In this document: positions 25,689 through 32,577 of the stretch, in pieces | How the letters are laid out: every line of letters begins with the position of its first letter | Position numbering within the stretch: the stretch's first letter is position 1 | Assembly: GCA_947461425.1 (NCBI GenBank) | Contig: CANHKZ010000012.1 | Location: 1-32,577 of the forward strand | Direction of reading: 5' to 3' | Length of the DNA stretch: 32,577 nucleotides | DNA from: Flavobacteriaceae bacterium | GTDB lineage: Bacteria > Bacteroidota > Bacteroidia > Flavobacteriales > Flavobacteriaceae | The notes under the pieces: generated by a model | Seen by the model: only the letters and a program-made list of their open reading frames with translations | What the model was told of the DNA's origin: nothing | Database searches by the model: none | Made by a program: the position numbers and the translations under genes

Positions 25689-26681
25689 TTGAAATTATCA
25701 AGAGAAATAAAAACCGCTGTATTAGTAATTGCTTCGATCTCTTTATTCATTTGGGGATACAATTTTTTAAAAGGAAAAGCGATTTTTTCTAATTACAAAA
25801 CCTTTTATGTTACTTACACCAATGTTGAGGGGCTTGTGAAATCCGCTCCTGTAACTCTAAATGGGTTAGCTATTGGAAAAGTAAATGATATAAGAATCAA
25901 TGAAACTAATGGAAAGATTGTAGTTGAATTGCAAATTACCTCTGACTTTCCAATTTCAAGTACCAGTAGTGCAGTGTTATACGAACCTGGTTTTATTGGT
26001 GGTAAACAAATTGCAATTGAACCTGATTTCAAAAACACAACTTTGGCAATAAGTGGTCAAGAATTGCGTGGAGAATTAAAATTGAGTCTAACAGCATCAA
26101 TTCAGGAAAAATTAATGCCATTACAAGACAAATTTGAAACCGTGGTTGTTGAGATAGATCAATTATTAAAGGGAGTCAACGCTGTTTTAGACACAAAAAC
26201 GCAACAAAATCTTAAAATGGCTTTGTCAGAATTAAGTAAAACAATGATAGAAATCCATGCTACTTCAGCAAATGCAAATGCAATCTTAAGTGATAACAAA
26301 TCGGATTTAAAGTTAGTAATTTCTAATTTCAAAACCGTTTCTGCTGATTTTGCTAAAATATCAGATTCTTTGAATAAAGCCGATTTGGGAAAAACAGTTA
26401 AAAGTTTCAATGCCACTCTTGCAAAAGTGGACGCTATTCTATTTGACTTACATTCAGGAAAAGGCTCTGCTGGTAAATTATTTAAGGACGATGCACTCTA
26501 TAACAACTTGAAAGCAACAACCAAAGAAATGGAGTTGTTATTGCAAGATGTGCGTTTGTTTCCAACTCGATATATCAATGTGTCTGTTTTTGGAAAAAAA
26601 AATAAGCCATACGTAAGTCCAGTATCGGATTCTGTTTATGTAGGGCCAACGAATGATTTTAAAGTCAAAGTAAAAAATTAG
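25689..26681 (+). CDS. MlaD family (MCE domain) lipid-transport protein
   Basis: A 330-residue protein with an N-terminal membrane anchor (residues about 7-26, TAVLVIASISLFIWGYNFLK), one MCE domain (about 32-108, with YTNVEGLVKSAPVTLNG and GFIGGKQIAIEP) and a long helical C-terminal part. MCE proteins form hexameric rings that move lipids between membranes. The start is TTG at 25689 (MKLSREIKT), which matches the family; TTG at 25671 would add six residues and lies in a likely promoter. No permease or ATPase of the system is beside it. The next gene starts 4 bases after its stop. Confidence 0.9.
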   Translation: MKLSREIKTAVLVIASISLFIWGYNFLKGKAIFSNYKTFYVTYTNVEGLVKSAPVTLNGLAIGKVNDIRINETNGKIVVELQITSDFPISSTSSAVLYEPGFIGGKQIAIEPDFKNTTLAISGQELRGELKLSLTASIQEKLMPLQDKFETVVVEIDQLLKGVNAVLDTKTQQNLKMALSELSKTMIEIHATSANANAILSDNKSDLKLVISNFKTVSADFAKISDSLNKADLGKTVKSFNATLAKVDAILFDLHSGKGSAGKLFKDDALYNNLKATTKEMELLLQDVRLFPTRYINVSVFGKKNKPYVSPVSDSVYVGPTNDFKVKVKN

Positions 26682-26685
26682 TTTT

Positions 26686-28014
26686 ATGAGCTATTTAGAC
26701 AATATACTATTTGCAATTTTACTTAGTTTGGGTTTTGGTTATTTTTATTTTAACATAAAAAAAATAATCAGAAATATCAATTTAGGAATAGATACAAAAC
26801 GCAATGACAATCCAAAAGAAAGATGGGCTAATATGGCTAGGATAGCTTTGGGTCAATCAAAAATGGTAAAACGTCCTATTGCTGGAATACTTCACATTAT
26901 AGTCTATGTTGGTTTTGTAATCATTAATATTGAATTACTCGAAATTATCATTGATGGTTTGTTTGGCACACACAGAATTTTTGCATTTTTTGGAGGTCTT
27001 TATGACGTTTTAATTGCTTCTTTTGAAATTTTAGCGATTTTAGTTTTAATAGCTGTTTTAGTTTTTTGGATAAGAAGAAACGGAATTCAGTTACTGCGTT
27101 TTCGAAGCCCAGAATTAAATGGTGCGCCAAAAAAAGACGCCAACTATATTTTGTATTTTGAGGTTGTTTTGATGACCTTATTCCTATTGATGAATGCCTC
27201 TGATTTGCATTTGCAAAATGTGCCAGGAGGATTTTCTCATTTTATTAAAGCAGGATCATTTCCAATAAGTCAATTTTTAGAACCTCTTTTCAACGGAATG
27301 TCCAATGAATTGGTGATGCTTTTGTCTGAATTATTTTGGTGGATGCATATAATTGGTATTTTATTGTTCATGAATTATTTGTACTACTCTAAACACTTGC
27401 ATATTTTGTTGGCATTTCCAAATACCTACTTTGCAAATTTAAATCCTGAAGGGCAATTTGATAATTTAGCTTCAGTTACTAATGAAGTCAAACTAATGAT
27501 GGATCCAAATGCTGATCCTTTTGCTATAGCACCTGAAACGGCTGTAATTCCATCTAAATTTGGCGCTAGTGACGTGCAAGATTTGAATTGGGTTCAACTA
27601 TTGAACGCCTATACTTGTACAGAATGTGGTCGTTGTACTTCATCCTGTCCTGCTAATCAAACAGGAAAAAAACTATCTCCTCGCAAGATAATGATGGATA
27701 CCAGAGATCGTTTGGAAGAGGTCGGAAAAAATATAGATAGTAATGATGGGGTTTTTGTTCCAGATAATAAATCATTGTTAAATGATTATATTACAACAGA
27801 AGAGCTTTGGGCCTGTACCTCTTGTAATGCTTGCGTTGAAGAATGCCCCGTAAGTATTAGTCCTTTGTCGATAATTATGGACATGCGTCGCTATCTTGTA
27901 ATGGAACAAAGCGCTGCACCAACTTCTTTAAATGCGATGATGACAAATATAGAGAATAACGGTGCGCCTTGGCAATACAGTCAACAAGACCGATTAAATT
28001 GGAAAAACGATTAA
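26686..28014 (+). CDS. membrane (Fe-S)-binding protein, heterodisulfide-reductase-like
   Basis: A 442-residue electron-transfer protein. The N-terminal half has about five to six membrane segments (near 6-24, 64-90, 103-130, 153-172, 207-232, 234-248) with histidines at 70, 221, 237 and 239 that could bind heme b, as in NarI/DsrM-type proteins. The C-terminal half has two 4Fe-4S cluster motifs, CTECGRCTSSCP (311-322) and CTSCNACVEECP (377-388). With the CCG-domain protein 51 bases downstream it probably forms a quinone-linked complex resembling HdrDE or GlpC-type modules. The substrate and redox partner are unknown; heme binding is inference. Confidence 0.9.
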   Translation: MSYLDNILFAILLSLGFGYFYFNIKKIIRNINLGIDTKRNDNPKERWANMARIALGQSKMVKRPIAGILHIIVYVGFVIINIELLEIIIDGLFGTHRIFAFFGGLYDVLIASFEILAILVLIAVLVFWIRRNGIQLLRFRSPELNGAPKKDANYILYFEVVLMTLFLLMNASDLHLQNVPGGFSHFIKAGSFPISQFLEPLFNGMSNELVMLLSELFWWMHIIGILLFMNYLYYSKHLHILLAFPNTYFANLNPEGQFDNLASVTNEVKLMMDPNADPFAIAPETAVIPSKFGASDVQDLNWVQLLNAYTCTECGRCTSSCPANQTGKKLSPRKIMMDTRDRLEEVGKNIDSNDGVFVPDNKSLLNDYITTEELWACTSCNACVEECPVSISPLSIIMDMRRYLVMEQSAAPTSLNAMMTNIENNGAPWQYSQQDRLNWKND

Positions 28015-28065
28015 ACAAGAATTTCTATTATTTTGTAGAATAACCTAACTATAAAATCTAAAAAC

Positions 28066-28857
28066 ATGTCAGAAAATTTAGTAGTGCCAACAATGGCTGA
28101 AATGCTATCTCAAGGTAAACAGCCCGAAGTATTATTTTGGGTTGGTTGCGCAGGGAGTTTTGACGATAGAGCCAAAAAAATAACAAAAGCTTTTGTACGG
28201 ATTTTGAATCGTGCTAACGTATCGTTTGCCGTATTAGGTACTGAGGAAAGTTGTACTGGTGATCCTGCTAAAAGAGCGGGAAATGAGTTTTTGTTTCAAA
28301 TGCAAGCCATGATGAATATCGAAGTGCTTAATGCGTATGAAGCTAAAAAAATTGTAACTGCTTGTCCGCATTGTTTCAATACTTTAAAAAATGAGTATCC
28401 TGAATTAGGAGGCAAATATGAAGTAGTTCATCATACTGAATTTTTAAAGTCCTTATTGGATGAGGGTCGTTTAACTATTGAAGGTGGTCAGTTTAAAGGA
28501 AAGAAAATTACGTTTCATGATCCGTGTTATTTAGGTCGTGCCAATAAAATTTACGAAGCCCCGCGGGATTTAATTCAGAAATTAGATGTGGAATTAGTAG
28601 AAATGAAACGTTCCAAAGCAAATGGTTTATGTTGTGGTGCTGGAGGTGCTCAAATGTTTAAAGACGCTGAAACTGGTTCTAAAGAAATCAACATCGAAAG
28701 AACTGAAGACGCTCTAGAAACGAAGCCTGATATTATTGCAGCAGCTTGTCCTTTTTGTAATACCATGTTGACTGATGGAATCAAGAATAAAGAAAAAGAA
28801 AGTGAAGTAAAAGTGCTAGATATAGCTGAACTAATCGCTAATGCGCAAGATTTATAA
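28066..28857 (+). CDS. CCG-domain (Fe-S)-binding protein
   Basis: A 263-residue soluble protein with two cysteine-rich CCG domains, as in the catalytic part of heterodisulfide reductase and GlpC/LutA. The first shows Cys28, Cys63 and the pair in TACPHCFNTL (100, 103); the second has HDPCYLGR (151-158), GLCCGAGG (187-194) and ACPFCNTM (227-234). Such domains bind a non-cubane or linear cluster. It follows the membrane Fe-S protein on the same strand and is best read as its cytoplasmic partner. Function in catabolism or redox balance is unproven. Confidence 0.92.
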   Translation: MSENLVVPTMAEMLSQGKQPEVLFWVGCAGSFDDRAKKITKAFVRILNRANVSFAVLGTEESCTGDPAKRAGNEFLFQMQAMMNIEVLNAYEAKKIVTACPHCFNTLKNEYPELGGKYEVVHHTEFLKSLLDEGRLTIEGGQFKGKKITFHDPCYLGRANKIYEAPRDLIQKLDVELVEMKRSKANGLCCGAGGAQMFKDAETGSKEINIERTEDALETKPDIIAAACPFCNTMLTDGIKNKEKESEVKVLDIAELIANAQDL

Positions 28858-28888
28858 AAATAATATTTAACTCAATACAAATAGTATT

Positions 28889-29371
28889 ATGTACGTTCCA
28901 TTTGAAAGTTTACCTGAAGAGTCCAAAATTTGGATTTACCAATCCAATAGAAAATTTTCGGATGATGAAATGACCGAAATAGAATCGGCTTTGCAAGTGT
29001 TTCTTCAAAACTGGGCTGCACACGGTACTAGTTTAGAGTCTTCGTATCAATTAAAATATAATCGATTTATAATTTTGGCTGTCAATCAAGAAATCCAAAA
29101 TGCAACGGGTTGTTCCATAGATGCTTCTGTAGCATTTATTCAAAGTCTAGAAAAAAAGTATAATGTAGATTTGTTGGATAAAATGAACGTTACTTTTAAA
29201 TTAGGAGAACATATTGCTCATAAACCACTTATTGATTTTAAGAAAATGGTAAAAGATAAAGCAGTAACCGAAAATACTATTGTTTTCAATAATTTGATTA
29301 ATACTATTGAAGAGTTCAATGAATCATGGGAAGTTCCAGCTTTAGATAGTTGGCACAGTCGTTTCTTCTAA
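28889..29371 (+). CDS. conserved protein of unknown function
   Basis: A 160-residue soluble protein. Related Flavobacteriaceae proteins are, as I recall, often labelled ABC transporter ATPase, but no Walker A, Walker B or ABC signature is visible here and the length is too short, so that name is probably wrong. Features that stand out are FLQNWAAHG (38-46), a 'CSID' stretch (near 75-78) and a conserved-looking C-terminus with WHSRFF. There is no signal peptide or membrane segment. It lies 31 bases after the CCG gene and 10 bases before the GH3 fusion gene. Confidence 0.8.
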   Translation: MYVPFESLPEESKIWIYQSNRKFSDDEMTEIESALQVFLQNWAAHGTSLESSYQLKYNRFIILAVNQEIQNATGCSIDASVAFIQSLEKKYNVDLLDKMNVTFKLGEHIAHKPLIDFKKMVKDKAVTENTIVFNNLINTIEEFNESWEVPALDSWHSRFF

Positions 29372-29381
29372 TACTTGATTG

Positions 29382-32300
29382 ATGAAAACCTTCTTATATA
29401 GAGTTGTACTTTGTTTTTTTTTATTGTTTTTGGTTTCCAATTGTGGGAGCATTAACAATAATTCTATTTCACCTACACCACTACTACTTAATAAACCTGA
29501 AATTTCTGATTTTGAAGAAGTGTATATTCCTCAAGAAAAATCAGCAAGAAAAAACTTTTTTAAAGATTCTGAAGCCGAAAATCGCTGGGCAGATAGTATT
29601 TTTAGCCAAATGACCTTGGAAGAAAAAGTGGGTCAATTGTATATGGTTGCCGCTTATTCAAATAAAGATATTTCTCATACAAATGCTATTGAAAAATTAA
29701 TACGTGACCAAAAGATTGGCGGCGTTATTTTTTTTCAAGGTGGTCCTTTGCGCCAGGCAAATTTGACCAATCGGTATCAATCCAAATCAAAAATTCCTTT
29801 ATTCGTTGGAATAGATGCCGAATGGGGATTAAGCATGCGCTTGGATTCTACCTATCGTTATCCTTGGAACATGACACTAGGGGCTATTAAAGACCTGAAA
29901 TTAATTGAAAATGTTGGAGAATTAATGGGAAAGGAAAGTCGTAGGATGGGTATCCATTTCAATTTTGCTCCCGTACTCGATATTAATACCAATCCTAAAA
30001 ATCCAATCATTGGTAACCGATCTTTTGGTGAAAATAAAATAAATGTAACCGAAAAAGCGATTGCATTAATGAAGGGTGTTCAAAAACATGGGGTGTTTTC
30101 AACAGGAAAACATTTTCCAGGTCATGGAGACACGGCTATTGATTCTCATTTGGATTTACCTACGGTGTCCTCAACTAAAGAGCATTTAGATGTAGTTGAG
30201 TTGTATCCCTATAACAAAATTATTGATGAAGGTTTGGTTTCGGTTATGGTAGGCCATTTAGATGTCCCAAGTTTAGAATTTCGTCAAAATTACCCCACTT
30301 CGATTTCCTATAATGTAGTCACCAACCTATTACAAAAACAACTTAAATTCGATGGTTTAATTTTTACTGATGCATTGAATATGAAAGGTGTTAGTAAATT
30401 TAAAAAACCAGGAGATGTTGATTTAGATGCTTTTCTTGCTGGAAATGATATTTTACTTTTTTCAGAAAACGTTCCAATAGGTATCGAAACCCTACTAAAA
30501 GCTTATGAAGATAAAGTTATCTCCGAAGAGCGTTTAGAACAATCGGTTAAGAAGATTTTAAAATACAAGTACAAAGCAGGTTTAAATAAATACAAACCTA
30601 TAGCAATTCCAAATCTAATTAAGGACATTAATCCCTCGGCTAATGAAGCTTTACAATACCAATTGTATGAAAACGCAATTACACTCTTAAAAAATGATCA
30701 AAATAGTGTACCTATTAAGGATTTAAATATTCAAAAGATTGCGTATGTGAAACTGGGTGATGATTACAATACAAAATTCGTATCGACACTTAAAAAATAT
30801 ACTGAAATTACCGAAGTATCGTCAACTTCTATTGACAGTTTAAATCTTAAGTTAAAAGAGTTTTCCACAGTTATTATTGGCTATCACAAAGCAGATAAAC
30901 CTTGGAAGAATAATGATTTTACAGCTACTGAACTTTCATGGCTACAAGAAATAGCAAAAAACAACACTGTTATTTTAGATGTTTTTGCCAAGCCGTATTC
31001 GTTATTACCAATACCCAATTTTGATGATATTGAAGGACTTATAGTTTCGTATCAAAATAATGATGTAGCTCAGGAAGCAAGTGCTGAATTACTATTTGGA
31101 GCAATTGAAGCCAAAGGTAAATTACCCGTTTCTATAAATGATTCATTTCAAGTTAATGATGGACTTTCTTCCATTAAAATGAACCGATTGGGATTCACAG
31201 CGCCAGAGAATGTTGGAATGAATTCCGAAAAATTAGCTCAGATTGAAATAATTGCACAAAAAGCGATACTTCAGAAAATGGCACCTGGAATACAAGTTTT
31301 GGTAGCCAGAAAAGGAAAAGTAATTTATCAAAAATCTTTTGGAAATTATACCTATGATTCTGATATCAAAGTAACGAATGAAACTCTTTTTGATATAGCC
31401 TCAGTAAGTAAAATTGTCGGTACTTTACCCAATGTGATGCAACAATATGATCAAAAAAAGGTTAACCTCAATACTACTTTAGCTGAAATGCTGCCCATTT
31501 TTGCTAATTCCGATAAAAAAAATATTCATTTAAAAGAATTACTCACGCATTCAGCTGGTTTAGTTTCCTGGATTCCATTTTACAAAGCTACTTTAGATGC
31601 TAACGAGAAGCCCTTGACAAAATATTATAAAAAAATTCCAGAGGAACAGTTTTCAAAACAAGTTGCAGATAGCTTATTCATTCGAAATGATTATCATGAT
31701 ACCATTATGAAAATTATTGTTGATAGTAAACTGTCTCTTAAAAAAGAATATAGGTACAGTGATTTTACATTTATTATTCTCGGTAATTATTTAGAAAGAG
31801 TCACCGGTGTTTCTTTGGATGTTTTAGCAACAGAAAATTTCTTTAAACCTATTGGTGCTAATAATACAATGTATAATCCTTTACATAAAATAGATAGAAG
31901 TAGCATTGCACCAACAGAAGTAGATAATTATTTTCGTCATCAAACGGTTCAAGGTTATGTGCATGATATGGCAGCTGCACTTGAAGGTGGGGTTGCAGGT
32001 CATGCAGGTTTATTTTCTAATGCCATGGATATTGCAAAAATGATGCAACTCTATTTACAAAAAGGAACGTATGGTAATAAAGTATTTTTTTCTGAAAAGA
32101 CTTTTGATGATTTTAACACCTGCTACTTTTGTTCGGAAGGAAATCGAAGAGGTTTAGGATTTGATAAACCACAATTAATTGGTGATACTCCCACCTGTGG
32201 TTGTGTATCTATGTCGAGTTTTGGGCATACTGGATTTACAGGAATAATGACTTGGGCAGACCCCGTAACTGAAATAATTTATGTGTTTGTTTCTAATAGA

Positions 32301-32390
32301 ACTTACCCAACCAATCCAATTAATACATTGTCAAAGGAACACATTAGGGAAGACATTCAAAAAATTATAATGGACGCTATAATAAATTAA
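29382..32390 (+). CDS. GH3 beta-N-acetylglucosaminidase fused to a serine hydrolase, lipoprotein
   Basis: A 1002-residue lipoprotein; the lipobox LVSNC places the anchor at Cys21. Residues about 60-400 are a GH3 domain of NagZ type, with KHFPGHGDT (243-251), the catalytic Asp254/His256 in DSH, and nucleophile Asp330 in TDALNMKG. Residues about 410-590 resemble the GH3 C-terminal domain. Residues about 605-1002 are a beta-lactamase-like serine hydrolase with SVSK (Ser674, Lys677), YSD (792-794) and HTG (949-951). Four cysteines (914, 917, 939, 941) lie just before HTG. The pair of activities would suit peptidoglycan fragment recycling. The start is the ATG at 29382; a TTG lies just before it. 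The PAP2 gene follows at once. Confidence 0.92.
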   Translation: MKTFLYRVVLCFFLLFLVSNCGSINNNSISPTPLLLNKPEISDFEEVYIPQEKSARKNFFKDSEAENRWADSIFSQMTLEEKVGQLYMVAAYSNKDISHTNAIEKLIRDQKIGGVIFFQGGPLRQANLTNRYQSKSKIPLFVGIDAEWGLSMRLDSTYRYPWNMTLGAIKDLKLIENVGELMGKESRRMGIHFNFAPVLDINTNPKNPIIGNRSFGENKINVTEKAIALMKGVQKHGVFSTGKHFPGHGDTAIDSHLDLPTVSSTKEHLDVVELYPYNKIIDEGLVSVMVGHLDVPSLEFRQNYPTSISYNVVTNLLQKQLKFDGLIFTDALNMKGVSKFKKPGDVDLDAFLAGNDILLFSENVPIGIETLLKAYEDKVISEERLEQSVKKILKYKYKAGLNKYKPIAIPNLIKDINPSANEALQYQLYENAITLLKNDQNSVPIKDLNIQKIAYVKLGDDYNTKFVSTLKKYTEITEVSSTSIDSLNLKLKEFSTVIIGYHKADKPWKNNDFTATELSWLQEIAKNNTVILDVFAKPYSLLPIPNFDDIEGLIVSYQNNDVAQEASAELLFGAIEAKGKLPVSINDSFQVNDGLSSIKMNRLGFTAPENVGMNSEKLAQIEIIAQKAILQKMAPGIQVLVARKGKVIYQKSFGNYTYDSDIKVTNETLFDIASVSKIVGTLPNVMQQYDQKKVNLNTTLAEMLPIFANSDKKNIHLKELLTHSAGLVSWIPFYKATLDANEKPLTKYYKKIPEEQFSKQVADSLFIRNDYHDTIMKIIVDSKLSLKKEYRYSDFTFIILGNYLERVTGVSLDVLATENFFKPIGANNTMYNPLHKIDRSSIAPTEVDNYFRHQTVQGYVHDMAAALEGGVAGHAGLFSNAMDIAKMMQLYLQKGTYGNKVFFSEKTFDDFNTCYFCSEGNRRGLGFDKPQLIGDTPTCGCVSMSSFGHTGFTGIMTWADPVTEIIYVFVSNRTYPTNPINTLSKEHIREDIQKIIMDAIIN

Positions 32391-32391
32391 A

Positions 32392-32577
32392 ATGAGAAAA
32401 ATTAGATTTGTTATTGTGTTATGCTTCGCTTTAGCTATAGGAAATGCACAAAATATTGATATTGATTTATTAAAGCAGATTAACACCAATAGGAATACTA
32501 GTTTAGATCCTACATTTAAATCCATAACCAATTCGGCTGTTCCAATCAGTATAGCGACTCCCATACTTTTATATTCA
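32392..32577 (+). CDS. probable PAP2 family phosphatase (5' part only)
   Basis: The first 62 codons of a gene that continues beyond the window. The signal peptide (MRKIRFVIVLCFALAIGNAQ) is followed by IDIDLLKQIN and a stretch like the N-termini of Bacteroidota PAP2 phosphatases, such as FKSITNSAVPISIATPILL at the start of the first membrane segment. The active-site motifs lie beyond the window and cannot be checked. Its ATG begins 1 base after the stop of the GH3 fusion gene. Confidence 0.6.
   Translation, partial: MRKIRFVIVLCFALAIGNAQNIDIDLLKQINTNRNTSLDPTFKSITNSAVPISIATPILLYS

Noticed and set aside
28021..28045. TTCTA-N8-TAGAA dyad before the CCG-domain gene
   Set aside because: Only 5-bp AT-rich arms; expected by chance in such sequence.

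Overview
The window looks like chromosome of a Flavobacteriaceae member (Bacteroidota), most likely Flavobacterium or a close relative. The support is the strong AT bias, Flavobacteriaceae-type gene families (FISUMP lipoprotein, DUF4159 protein, PG_1098-type methyltransferase, BadF-type kinase, a GH3/serine-hydrolase fusion lipoprotein), several exact TAnnTTTG -7 promoter elements, and few recognisable Shine-Dalgarno sites. No tRNA, rRNA, CRISPR array, insertion sequence or prophage was seen.

Region 1-3.2 kb (plus strand) is the most accessory-looking part. A possible 3' end of an upstream gene and its terminator are followed by a FISUMP-domain lipoprotein with three tandem 100-residue repeats, a small predicted helical protein, and a PEGA-like lipoprotein. 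The two lipoprotein genes share an ungapped upstream block of about 86 bp with matching dyad elements, suggesting common control.

Region 3.2-6.8 kb (minus strand) holds umuDC (translesion polymerase V, stop and start overlapping), a long inverted repeat upstream of it, a possible 54-residue membrane protein without an ATG, and a TlpA-like thioredoxin. A secreted VanX-type D-Ala-D-Ala dipeptidase follows on the plus strand.

Region 7.5-13.35 kb is a long minus-strand run transcribed from tsaD: tsaD, rsmE, a DUF4159 protein, a SpoU/TrmH RNA methyltransferase, an AI-2E family membrane protein, a PG_1098-type methyltransferase and a small secreted protein. RNA modification dominates (TsaD makes t6A in tRNA; RsmE and the SpoU enzyme methylate RNA).

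Region 13.4-24.4 kb begins with a giant TamB-like protein (no in-frame ATG near its 5' end), then pfkA and gapA, which carry out two steps of glycolysis, then a BadF/NagK-type sugar kinase. Opposite these lie ridA and a large LptD-like outer-membrane protein.

Region 24.5-32.6 kb (plus strand) is an envelope and electron-transfer run: an N-acetylmuramoyl-L-alanine amidase with a SPOR-like tail, an MCE/MlaD protein, a membrane Fe-S protein with a partner CCG-domain protein, a conserved protein of unknown function, a GH3/serine-hydrolase fusion lipoprotein, and the start of a probable PAP2 phosphatase. Envelope biogenesis and peptidoglycan recycling (TamB, LptD, amidase, MlaD, dipeptidase, GH3 fusion) are the main theme.

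No clearly new multi-gene system is evident. The observations most worth following are the shared regulatory block of the two lipoprotein genes, the inverted-repeat cluster before umuDC, the hidden small membrane ORF, and the non-AUG start of the TamB homologue.
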